Below are positions 1-5,077 of a stretch of DNA of 5,130 nucleotides, piece by piece. The position numbers were made by a program, and so were the translations under genes. The DNA is from Pseudoflavonifractor sp964504285. GTDB lineage: Bacteria > Bacillota > Clostridia > Oscillospirales > Oscillospiraceae. Position 1 is the first letter of the stretch, and every line of letters starts with the position of its first letter. The notes below the pieces were generated by a model. It worked only from the letters and a program-made list of their open reading frames with translations, was not told the DNA's origin and made no database searches. The stretch covers positions 1 through 5,130 of the forward strand of contig CAZDDZ010000125.1 of the NCBI GenBank assembly GCA_964504285.1, read 5' to 3'.

Positions 1-55
1 AACAGGGTGAAAGTATTGCTACGACTTGGTTTTTGTTTTGTTCAGCAGACATTAT

Positions 56-107
56 ATAAAAGTAGACACCACCAAAAACTTGTGTTTTTAATGGTGTCTA
101 CTTTTAT
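56..107. terminator. Long perfect hairpin, probable bidirectional terminator
   Basis: Two 16-base arms, ATAAAAGTAGACACCA at 56-71 and its exact reverse complement at 92-107, enclose a second stem AAAAAC (74-79) / GTTTTT (84-89) with a TTGT loop; the only break is a CC/AA internal mismatch. On the plus strand the right arm ends in TTTTATTTT, as in a rho-independent terminator for a gene lying left of the window. On the minus strand the other end reads TTTTATATAAT, so it could also end pepT transcripts about 80 bases after the pepT stop. The stem is longer and more perfect than most simple terminators, so a small mobile-repeat origin is possible. The fold is seen directly; termination is inferred. 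Confidence 0.6.
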
Positions 108-173
108 TTTACAGATGCACCGCAGGATTGCGGCAGAAGCTTTTTTGCTGCGCTATGTGTCTTGCAGGGGTGG

Positions 174-188
174 ATTACACTGGTCAGG
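174..188. repeat. 15-base repeat end touching the pepT stop codon
   Basis: The 15 bases ATTACACTGGTCAGG recur exactly at 4906-4920, and in inverted, two-mismatch form at 4766-4780. Here the repeat lies immediately beyond the pepT stop codon. A nearby ACCGCAGGA (119-127) also matches ACCGCAGGA at 4871-4879, in the same order and orientation but about 20 bases further away. This suggests a partial or decayed copy of the palindromic element found after HPr. The exact match is seen; the shared origin is inferred. Confidence 0.5.
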
Positions 189-1403
189 TTACCCCTCAGT
201 CACCAGATTAATTAGTACCTCCACCATCTTTTCCAGGCTGCGGACGGGGATATATTCGTTACATCCGTGGAAATTTACCCCGCCGGTGGAGAGGTTGGGG
301 CAGGGCAGACCCATGTAAGACAGCCGCGCGCCGTCGGTGCCGCCCCGGATGGGGGTGACGATGGGGGTGACCCCCGCCTTTTCCATGGCGGCCCGAGCCC
401 GGTGGATGAGGTACATGTGGGGCTCAATCTGGCTTTTCATATTATAGTAGGAGTCCTTAATGACCACCTCTATCGTACCGGGGCCGTACTTTGCGTTGAG
501 AAATTCACCGCAGCGGACAAGGTGCGCCTTTCTGGCCTCAAACTTCTCCCGGTCGTGGTCGCGGATGAGCAGATGGAGCTGGGTTTCGGTCTCGTCCCCC
601 TTCATGCTGTGAAGGTGGTAAAAGCCCTCATACCCCTCGGTATGACCGGGGATTTCGGCAGGGGGGAGAAGCCCTACAAACTCATTGCCCACCAGCAGAG
701 CGTTTTTCAGCTTATTCTTAGCTGAGCCGGGGTGTATGTTGACCCCCCGGATATATACCCCGGCATTGGCGGCGTTAAAATTCTCGTACTCCAGCTCGCC
801 CAGCTCGCCGCCGTCCACCGTATAGGCCACCGCTGCGCCGAAGCCGGCCACATCAAAGTGGTCCGAGCCGCAGCCCACCTCCTCGTCGGGAGTAATGCCC
901 ACGGCAATGCGCCCGTGGCGAAGCTCCGGGTGAGCCACAAGGTATTCCATGGCGGTAAGTATCTCCGCGACACCGGCCTTGTCGTCGGCACCCAGGAGTG
1001 TGGTGCCGTCGGTGACAATGAGCTGCTGGTTTTGGTACTTGGCAAGGCTCTCAAACTCGGCGGCCTTCATAATGAGGTTCTTTTCCTCGTTAAGAACAAT
1101 GTCGCCCCCTGCATAGTCCACAATGCGGGCCTTCACATTTTCTCCCGAGGCGTCGGGGGAGGTGTCCATATGGGCAATCAGACCCACGCAGGGCACGCCC
1201 TCGCACCCGGTGCTGGCAGGAAGCCAGGCGTACACGTAGCCATACTCGTCCATGTGGGCGTTCTGAAGGCCAATTTGGGAGAGCTCGGCGGCCAGCGCCT
1301 CGCCCAGCACCTTCTGCTTGGCGGTGGAGGGGACGGTGGTGCTTTCCTCACTGGACTGGGTATCGAAGCCGACATAGCGTAAAAAGCGTTCTGTTACGTT
1401 CAT
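189..1403 (-). CDS. pepT: Peptidase T (tripeptide aminopeptidase), M20 family
   Basis: Cytoplasmic di-zinc aminopeptidase that removes the N-terminal residue from tripeptides, a late step in peptide use. The 404-residue product is full length for PepT and all M20B active-site residues are visible: His78 and Asp80 in AHMDT, Asp140 in GADDKAG (bridging ligand), the Glu174 general base and Glu175 ligand in PDEEVG, Asp197 in VDGGE, and His379 in NFHG. The internal dimerisation (lid) domain lies at about residues 205-325, and RGGTDGARLS near 353-362 is the conserved C-terminal substrate-binding segment. The start is an ATG at 1401-1403 with AAAGG seven bases upstream on the minus strand. The gene is divergent from the hydrolase at 1641 and shares its 237-base control region. 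Nothing suggests damage. Confidence in family and name is high. Confidence 0.96.
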   Translation of the reverse strand: MNVTERFLRYVGFDTQSSEESTTVPSTAKQKVLGEALAAELSQIGLQNAHMDEYGYVYAWLPASTGCEGVPCVGLIAHMDTSPDASGENVKARIVDYAGGDIVLNEEKNLIMKAAEFESLAKYQNQQLIVTDGTTLLGADDKAGVAEILTAMEYLVAHPELRHGRIAVGITPDEEVGCGSDHFDVAGFGAAVAYTVDGGELGELEYENFNAANAGVYIRGVNIHPGSAKNKLKNALLVGNEFVGLLPPAEIPGHTEGYEGFYHLHSMKGDETETQLHLLIRDHDREKFEARKAHLVRCGEFLNAKYGPGTIEVVIKDSYYNMKSQIEPHMYLIHRARAAMEKAGVTPIVTPIRGGTDGARLSYMGLPCPNLSTGGVNFHGCNEYIPVRSLEKMVEVLINLVTEG

Positions 1404-1407
1404 GATA

Positions 1408-1415
1408 TTTCCTTT
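1408..1415 (-). promoter_or_regulatory. Ribosome binding site of pepT
   Basis: On the minus strand the bases before the pepT ATG read GGAAAGGAAATATC. The AAAGG core (1411-1415) sits seven bases from the start and supports the chosen initiation codon. Confidence 0.6.
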
Positions 1416-1433
1416 CCGTTCCCGAAGGGTCTA

Positions 1434-1463
1434 TTGACGGCGGGAGACTGTGGGGAGTAAAAT
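1434..1463 (+). promoter_or_regulatory. Possible upstream promoter toward the hydrolase
   Basis: TTGACG (1434-1439) and TAAAAT (1458-1463) are separated by 18 bases, a plausible sigma-70/SigA promoter pointing at the alpha/beta hydrolase. Transcripts from here would start near 1470 and carry a leader of about 170 bases containing all three palindromes. Each box differs from consensus at one position. It competes as a candidate with the extended -10 box inside the palindrome at 1493-1523. Confidence 0.35.
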
Positions 1464-1492
1464 ATAGTTGCCCTTTGTACGCTGAGGGTATC

Positions 1493-1523
1493 ATTATAGC
1501 ATGAATTTTATTCATGCTATAAT
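1493..1523. promoter_or_regulatory. Palindrome with back-to-back extended -10 boxes
   Basis: ATTATAGCATGAAT (1493-1506) and ATTCATGCTATAAT (1510-1523) form a perfect 14-base inverted repeat around TTT. Both ends read TGCTATAAT outward, an extended -10 promoter element: TATAAT at 1518-1523 on the plus strand faces the hydrolase, and TATAAT at 1493-1498 on the minus strand faces pepT. Neither has a good -35 box at 16-18 bases, which an extended -10 can tolerate. The palindrome could also be a repressor operator covering both promoters. The symmetry and the boxes are seen; promoter activity is inferred. Confidence 0.5.
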
Positions 1524-1561
1524 ATGCCATGCGGCCGTCCCGGTCGCTGGCTGAAATCTTA

Positions 1562-1590
1562 GCGCATGGGCACATAGTGCCCATATGCGC
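1562..1590. repeat. Second intergenic hairpin
   Basis: ATGGGCAC (1566-1573) and GTGCCCAT (1577-1584) pair perfectly around ATA. The flanking GCGCAT (1562-1567) can alternatively pair with ATGCGC (1585-1590) if an AT bulge is allowed, giving a 12-pair stem. It lies in the leader of the hydrolase transcript. No T-run follows, so it is not a terminator. Confidence 0.5.
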
Positions 1591-1591
1591 G

Positions 1592-1618
1592 TATAATAAC
1601 CGCATTGCGGTTATTATA
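1592..1618. repeat. Third intergenic palindrome, next to the hydrolase ribosome site
   Basis: TATAATAACCGCA (1592-1604) and TGCGGTTATTATA (1606-1618) are exact reverse complements around a single T, a 27-base palindrome ending six bases before the AAAGGAG ribosome site (1624-1630) of the hydrolase. As RNA it would form an 11-pair stem with a CATTG loop. Read with its flank, the minus strand again gives TGCTATAAT (1613-1621), like the palindrome at 1493-1523. It could be an operator, an mRNA-stabilising 5' hairpin or an extra -10 element; the sequence does not decide between these. Confidence 0.5.
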
Positions 1619-1640
1619 GCATAAAAGGAGCGGATTTTAA

Positions 1641-2576
1641 ATGGCTGATTTGCGGGAGTTTACCTTTCCATCTGCCGACGGGATTCATCAGGTGCACGCG
1701 GCGGAGTGGCTGCCCAGTCAGGGCGCGCCCAGAGCGGTGCTCCAACTGGTACACGGCATTTCGGAGTACATCCTCCGGTACGACCACTTTGCCCGCTTCC
1801 TGGCCGACCACGGCATTGCCGTAGTGGGCAGTGACCACTTGGGGCACGGAACCACCGCCGCCGCAGGGGAGTACGGCTTTCTGGCCGAGCGGGAGGGGTG
1901 GGACTATCTGGCCAGGGATGTGCACACCCTGCGGGTGGCGACAGGAGAGAAGTTTCCCAACCTACCCTACTTTCTTTTAGGACACTCCATGGGCTCCTTT
2001 GTTGCCCGTACCTACCTTATTCGCTGGCCCGGCACGCTGACAGGCTGTATTCTCTCAGGCACCGGGCAGGAGTCGCCCGCGCTGGTGGCTTTGGGCAAAA
2101 CCCTGGCGGGGCTTTGCTGCCGGATGAGGGGGGCGAACAGCCGCAGCAAGCTTATAACAAACCTTTCCATTGGCGCTTACAACAAGAAGTTTGCCCCCAA
2201 CCGTACGGGTGCCGACTGGATTTGCCGGGATGAAGCGGTGGTGGATGCCTATGTGACCGACCCCCTGTGCCGCTTTGTGCCCACGGTGGGCATGTTCCGG
2301 GATATGATGGGTGGACTCCAGTTTATTGGAAAAAAGAAAAATTTAGCTAAAATGAACCCTGACACCCCCATCTATTTTTTCGCCGGTGACAAGGACCCGG
2401 TGGGCGCTATGGGCGAGGGGGTCAAACAGGTAGCCGGCTTCTTCCGGGATGCGGGAGTCAAGGAAATCTCGGTCAAACTCTACCCCGACGGGCGGCATGA
2501 GATGCTTAACGAAATTAATAAGGATGAAGTCTATCGGGATGTTCTCGCATGGTTGGAGGGGCATATTTCGGGATAA
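1641..2576 (+). CDS. Alpha/beta hydrolase, monoacylglycerol lipase / lysophospholipase type
   Basis: Probable serine esterase of the Hydrolase_4 (PldB/YtpA/MGL-like) family acting on lyso- or monoacyl-glycerolipids; the true substrate is not known. In the 311 residues the oxyanion HG motif is at 38-39 (LVHGISEY), the nucleophile elbow GHSMG at 114-118 gives Ser116, the acid is Asp252 in AGDKDPVG, and the base is His286 in GRHEML, a complete catalytic triad. The variable cap lies at about residues 140-235. There is no signal peptide or membrane segment, so it should be cytoplasmic. The ATG at 1641 follows AAAGGAG (1624-1630) by ten bases. It is a single-gene unit, divergent from pepT and closed by its own terminator. 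Length is normal for the family. Family confidence is high, substrate confidence is low. Confidence 0.9.
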   Translation: MADLREFTFPSADGIHQVHAAEWLPSQGAPRAVLQLVHGISEYILRYDHFARFLADHGIAVVGSDHLGHGTTAAAGEYGFLAEREGWDYLARDVHTLRVATGEKFPNLPYFLLGHSMGSFVARTYLIRWPGTLTGCILSGTGQESPALVALGKTLAGLCCRMRGANSRSKLITNLSIGAYNKKFAPNRTGADWICRDEAVVDAYVTDPLCRFVPTVGMFRDMMGGLQFIGKKKNLAKMNPDTPIYFFAGDKDPVGAMGEGVKQVAGFFRDAGVKEISVKLYPDGRHEMLNEINKDEVYRDVLAWLEGHISG

Positions 2577-2610
2577 AATAAGGGGCGCCGTTATGGCGCT
2601 CCTTATTTTA
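2574..2610 (+). terminator. Rho-independent terminator overlapping the hydrolase stop codon
   Basis: TAAAATAAGGGGCGCC (2574-2589) pairs with GGCGCTCCTTATTTTA (2595-2610) over 16 positions with one G-U pair and a GTTAT loop. The first three bases are the hydrolase stop codon. The 3' side is U-rich (TTATTTTATCTAATTTTT). It separates the hydrolase from the PTS operon promoter about 20 bases downstream. Confidence 0.85.
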
Positions 2611-2618
2611 TCTAATTT

Positions 2619-2687
2619 TTGATTGATTATGCTTGACATCATCCCAAACGTATGGTACATTTCAATCATAAGCAATCAATTATAATC
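2619..2687. promoter_or_regulatory. Inverted and phased repeats, probable operator of the DeoR-family regulator
   Basis: The arm TTGATTGATTATGCTTGA (2619-2636) matches the reverse complement of TCAATCATAAGCAATCAA (2662-2679) at 16 of 18 positions. The left arm overlaps the -35 box; the right arm begins at the last base of the -10 box and covers the likely transcription start. On the right side the six-mers CAATCA (2663-2668), CAATCA (2673-2678) and TAATCA (2682-2687) repeat every 9-10 bases, about one helical turn. DeoR-family sugar repressors often bind such phased repeats next to their own promoter. Auto-regulation by the gene at 2705 is therefore a well-supported inference. Confidence 0.7.
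2633..2661 (+). promoter_or_regulatory. Promoter of the PTS operon
   Basis: A perfect -35 TTGACA (2633-2638), a 17-base spacer and -10 TACATT (2656-2661), with TG at 2653-2654 giving an extended -10. The start point would be near 2668, leaving a leader of about 37 bases before the regulator's ATG, with AAAGGAG at 2689-2695. No comparable promoter is seen before the EIIA or HPr genes, so this one should serve the whole operon. Confidence 0.75.
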
Positions 2688-2704
2688 AAAAAGGAGCCGC
2701 TATT

Positions 2705-3457
2705 ATGCTGACTCAAGAGCGTTACCAGCAGATTTTGAACCTGCTGAGTAAAAAGAAGGCCATAACCGTCACCGAGCTGACCCAGGCGCTGGGTGCTTCG
2801 GAGGCCACCATTCGGCGCGATTTAAACGCCCTCCACGAGATGGGGCGACTGAACAAGGTGCACGGCGGAGCGACTGCGATTTCCAACAACTTCCTCACCT
2901 ATGAGGAGGATATTTTGATTAAATCCAAGCGCAATGTGGAGGCCAAGGCACTGCTGGGGCAGTACGCCGCCAAGCTGATTGCCGACGACGATTTTGTTTA
3001 CATCGACGCAGGTACCACCACGGAGTATTTGGTGGACGCCATCGGTGAGAGCAAGGCTACCTTTGTCACAAACGGCTTTGCCCACGCCCAGCGGCTGGCC
3101 CGCAAGGGACTGAAGGTCTACATTCTGGGCGGACGGTTTCGTGCTGCCAGCGAATCGGTGGTGGGCAGCGTAGCCTCCAAGAACCTTCAGCGCTATAACT
3201 TTACCAAATGCTTTATGGGAGCAAACGGCATCTCCCAGGAGGCGGGCTTTACCACCCCGGACGCCGAGGAGGCCATGCTCAAGGCTGAGGCGGTGGCCCA
3301 CTCCTACATGGTCTATATTTTGGCCGACCGCAGTAAATTTGGTGTGGTGGCTTCGGTCACCTTCTCTGAGCTCTCCCGCGCCTGTATCCTTACCGACACC
3401 CTCCCTGATGAAAGCTATCGCTCCTGCACCATTATTGAAGAGGTGTGCAAGGCGTAA
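2705..3457 (+). CDS. DeoR-family sugar-phosphate-responsive transcriptional regulator (FruR-like)
   Basis: DNA-binding repressor, probably controlling its own operon. The 250 residues are normal for the family. An N-terminal winged helix-turn-helix spans about 1-57, with the recognition region TVTELTQALGASEATIRRDL at 21-40 and the wing GRLNKVHGGA at 47-56. The C-terminal DeoRC sensor domain has its usual phosphate-binding motifs: IDAGTTT (100-106), VTNG (121-124), LGGRFR (141-146), MGANGIS (171-177), GFTTPDAEEA (181-190) and ADRSKFG (207-213). The ATG at 2705 follows AAAGGAG by nine bases. It leads an operon with two PTS EIIA genes and HPr, so a phosphorylated sugar such as fructose 1-phosphate is a likely effector, but this is inferred from context and fruR is not assigned as a name. 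Confidence 0.92.
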   Translation: MLTQERYQQILNLLSKKKAITVTELTQALGASEATIRRDLNALHEMGRLNKVHGGATAISNNFLTYEEDILIKSKRNVEAKALLGQYAAKLIADDDFVYIDAGTTTEYLVDAIGESKATFVTNGFAHAQRLARKGLKVYILGGRFRAASESVVGSVASKNLQRYNFTKCFMGANGISQEAGFTTPDAEEAMLKAEAVAHSYMVYILADRSKFGVVASVTFSELSRACILTDTLPDESYRSCTIIEEVCKA

Positions 3458-3499
3458 GCCTTTGACGATATAGTCCCGTACCTTCCGCCTTAACATTTA

Positions 3500-3506
3500 G
3501 AAAGGA
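3500..3506 (+). promoter_or_regulatory. Ribosome binding site deciding the first EIIA start
   Basis: GAAAGGA (3500-3506) precedes three in-frame start codons: TTG 3511, ATG 3514 and ATG 3517. Spacing is 4, 7 and 10 bases respectively. The 7-base spacing and the ATG favour 3514; TTG at 3511 is too close. ATG 3517 remains possible and would remove only one residue. Confidence 0.6.
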
Positions 3507-3513
3507 TGAATTG

Positions 3514-3975
3514 ATGATGCTTATTACCAGCCTGCTTAACGAGGACGGCATTCTCCTGGGCGCTTCTGTTTCCAATAAAGAGGAGGCCATTTCCATGCTG
3601 GTCTCCGGCCCCCACCGCTTCGGTGTGCTGACCGACGTTGCCCGCTGCCGCGCCGATGTGCTGGCTCGCGAGAGCCAGGGCACCACCGCCCTGCCCAGAG
3701 GTATCGCCATTCCCCACGCAAAGAGCCGGGGCGTGTCCAGCCTGGGTATTACTGTAATGACCGTTCCCGGCGGTGTGGACTTCGGTTCCGACGACGGCGG
3801 CTCCCGCCTGATTTTTCTGTTGGTTGGCCCAGAGAACGATCCCAGCGGCTACCTGGATATGCTATCCTCCCTGCTGATGCTCTTTATGAAGAATGTAAAC
3901 CTTGCCGAGGAGCTGATTGCCGCCAAGACCTCCAGCGAATTTCTTCAGATTCTGAAAGCCGCCGAGGGTCAGTAA
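3514..3975 (+). CDS. PTS EIIA protein, fructose/mannitol (PTS_EIIA type-2) class, copy 1
   Basis: Soluble phosphocarrier that takes phosphate from HPr on a histidine and passes it to an EIIB domain. The product is 153 residues as a stand-alone EIIA type-2 domain, the usual size. The active-site signature GIAIPHAKS places phospho-acceptor His68 (numbering from ATG 3514), preceded by RADVLARESQGTTALPRG, which is typical of the fold. The second half (LIFLLVGPE, then a helical segment to residue 150) also matches the family. The gap from the regulator is 56 bases and holds no convincing promoter, so the gene is co-transcribed. No EIIB or EIIC domain is attached or nearby. It could be a sugar-specific EIIA or a regulatory EIIANtr-like protein; the RES-GTTAL context fits either. 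Confidence 0.88.
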   Translation: MMLITSLLNEDGILLGASVSNKEEAISMLVSGPHRFGVLTDVARCRADVLARESQGTTALPRGIAIPHAKSRGVSSLGITVMTVPGGVDFGSDDGGSRLIFLLVGPENDPSGYLDMLSSLLMLFMKNVNLAEELIAAKTSSEFLQILKAAEGQ

Positions 3976-3980
3976 TCCCC

Positions 3981-4463
3981 GTGGATCTTCGTATTGCAGA
4001 CCTGCTTACCGTAGAGCGCATCGCGTTGGGGGAGAGCCCCGCGGACAGAACCTGGGCCATTGATGCATTGATTGCACTCCATGACCGCAGCGGCGTCCTC
4101 TCCGCCCCCCAACGCTACCGCGCTGACGTACTCCTCCGGGAGGAGGAGGGCTCCACAGCACTGGGTCACGGGCTGGCTGTTCCCCATGCCAAAAGCGCCG
4201 GAGTGATGCGGCCCGCCCTCTGCGCCATGACGGCCCCTGCCGGTGTCTGCTGGGACGCGCCCGACGGGCAGAGCTGCCAATTATTTTTTCTCATTGCCGC
4301 TCCTTTGGAGGGGGCCAACCTGCACCTGCAAATTCTGGCCAGACTGATGCGTCTGCTGACCCATGAGGATTTGCGGCGGCAGCTGGCCGCCGCACCCACT
4401 CCTCAGGCATTTCTGGGGCATCTTGTGGAAAAGGAGCGGGAACTTTTCCCCCACGATTTTTAA
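3981..4463 (+). CDS. PTS EIIA protein, fructose/mannitol class, copy 2 (GTG start)
   Basis: Second soluble EIIA, 160 residues, clearly paralogous to the one before it: both share RADVL-RE--G-TAL--G-A-PHAKS-GV in the active-site region, and the phospho-acceptor here is His69 in GLAVPHAKS. It starts at GTG 3981, five bases after the stop of copy 1. The only purine-rich stretch, GAGGG at 3964-3968, is weak and 12 bases away, so translation is probably coupled to the upstream gene. No in-frame ATG lies near the expected N-terminus. Outside the active site the two proteins differ a lot (for example ALCAMTAPAGV against GITVMTVPGGV), so this is an old duplication with possible division of labour. 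The C-terminus has about ten residues (KERELFPHDF) beyond the common domain. Confidence 0.86.
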   Translation: MDLRIADLLTVERIALGESPADRTWAIDALIALHDRSGVLSAPQRYRADVLLREEEGSTALGHGLAVPHAKSAGVMRPALCAMTAPAGVCWDAPDGQSCQLFFLIAAPLEGANLHLQILARLMRLLTHEDLRRQLAAAPTPQAFLGHLVEKERELFPHDF

Positions 4464-4480
4464 ACGGAGGTATCCCATCC

Positions 4481-4750
4481 ATGGTCAGTCAAGCGCTTAC
4501 CGTTATCAATAAGGCGGGCTTTCATATGCGCCCCGCAGGGCTTTTTGTGGACAAAATGACCCAATTTCAGTCCGATGTTACCATTCGCTATAATGGCCGC
4601 GAAATTAATGGCAAAAGTATTATGAACGTTATGGCAGCCTGTATGAAGCAGGGTGCCGAAATTGAAATTTGCTGCTCCGGCCCGGACGAGGAGGAAATGC
4701 TCCGCGCCGCCGTCCGGCTGATAAGCTCCGGTATGAGTGAGATTTTATAG
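4481..4750 (+). CDS. ptsH: PTS phosphocarrier protein HPr
   Basis: Small cytoplasmic carrier that receives phosphate from phospho-enzyme I and donates it to EIIA proteins. The 89 residues are standard for HPr. The active site AGFHMRPAG gives His15 and Arg17, and NGKSIMNVMA gives Ser46, the target of the Gram-positive HPr kinase/phosphorylase, with the usual Ile47 and Met48 patch after it. The ATG at 4481 follows ACGGAGG (4464-4470) by ten bases, and the gap from the EIIA stop is 17 bases. It is the last gene of the operon. The MNVMAACMKQG segment replaces the common MGVMSLGAKQG, so it may be a paralogue dedicated to the two EIIAs rather than the general HPr. The symbol is by family only. Confidence 0.93.
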   Translation: MVSQALTVINKAGFHMRPAGLFVDKMTQFQSDVTIRYNGREINGKSIMNVMAACMKQGAEIEICCSGPDEEEMLRAAVRLISSGMSEIL

Positions 4751-4761
4751 TAAATGCTCAC

Positions 4762-4924
4762 CTGGCCTGACCGGCGTAATTCCAGCCCACGCCAGAGCGT
4801 GATTTTCCGCGGTTTGCTTTCTTATCCTCCCTGCCTTACGGCAAGTAAGGCTTCGTTGTCTGCCGTCCCGACCGCAGGAAATCAGCCTGGTTGGACCGGA
4901 TTCAAATTACACTGGTCAGGCTAG
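4762..4924. repeat. 163-base interrupted palindromic element in the operon 3' region
   Basis: Three nested stems share one centre. The outer arms CTGGCCTGACCGGCGTAATT (4762-4781) and 4905-4924 pair at 17 of 20 positions. The middle arms TGATTTTCCGCGGT (4800-4813) and ACCGCAGGAAATCA (4871-4884) pair at 12 of 14, one mismatch being G-U. The centre is a perfect hairpin, GCCTTAC (4833-4839) and GTAAGGC (4845-4851), with a GGCAA loop. The unpaired sectors are almost equal on the two sides (18/20 and 19/19 bases). It has no coding capacity. Part of the right arm recurs after pepT (174-188). It resembles a MITE or an extragenic palindromic repeat, or a structured RNA; the sequence alone does not tell which. 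Confidence 0.65.
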
Positions 4925-4951
4925 AGCGTTTCATTTGTGAGATAACTTTTT

Positions 4952-4991
4952 TGCCGGCCAGGGCAGCTAATGTCCGGGTCGGCATTTTTTT
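4952..4991 (+). terminator. Rho-independent terminator of the PTS operon
   Basis: TGCCGGCC (4952-4959) pairs with GGTCGGCA (4977-4984), one pair being G-U. Inside it GGGCA (4961-4965) pairs with TGTCC (4971-4975) around a GCTAA loop, with a single A/G mismatch between the stems. Seven T residues follow (4985-4991). This is a strong canonical terminator 200 bases after HPr and it isolates the operon from the tRNA gene. Confidence 0.9.
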
Positions 4992-5014
4992 GCATCTTCT
5001 TCGCAAAATAGGGA

Positions 5015-5043
5015 TTGACAGATAACGCCATATATGCTAGTAT
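5015..5043 (+). promoter_or_regulatory. Promoter of the tRNA-Gly gene
   Basis: Perfect -35 TTGACA (5015-5020), a 17-base spacer, -10 TAGTAT (5038-5043) and a TG at 5035-5036 making an extended -10. The start would be near 5050, giving a 5' leader of about 28 bases for RNase P to remove. Confidence 0.75.
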
Positions 5044-5077
5044 ATCAAGGCTGACAATCTCCGCATTGCAGCGCCAT

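Noticed and set aside
56..107. Insertion-sequence terminal repeats
   Set aside because: No transposase fragment is visible and the arms enclose only 20 bases; a terminator-like hairpin is the better-supported call.
7..318. Plus-strand open frame of 103 codons starting near the left edge
   Set aside because: It runs through the 56-107 hairpin and then antisense into the pepT 3' end; it has no ribosome site and no recognisable domain.
267..1382. Two long plus-strand frames (267-725 and 732-1382)
   Set aside because: Both are antisense to pepT, which has a full set of catalytic residues; they are by-products of GC-rich codons and show no protein family features.
1404..1640. Riboswitch or T-box leader ahead of the hydrolase
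   Set aside because: The hairpins are simple palindromes without any conserved riboswitch or T-box motif that I recognise, and no terminator/antiterminator pair is present.
3462..3490. TTGACG between the regulator and the first EIIA as a second promoter
   Set aside because: At 16-18 bases downstream there is only CT-rich sequence; the first TA-rich hexamer is about 23 bases away, so no usable -10 box exists.
2822..3496. Minus-strand frame of 224 codons opposite the DeoR-family gene
   Set aside because: It is the antisense shadow of a well-supported regulator, with no ribosome site or known domain.
4751..5077. A small protein gene between HPr and the tRNA
   Set aside because: No frame with a ribosome site stands out; the space is explained by the palindromic element, the terminator and the tRNA promoter.
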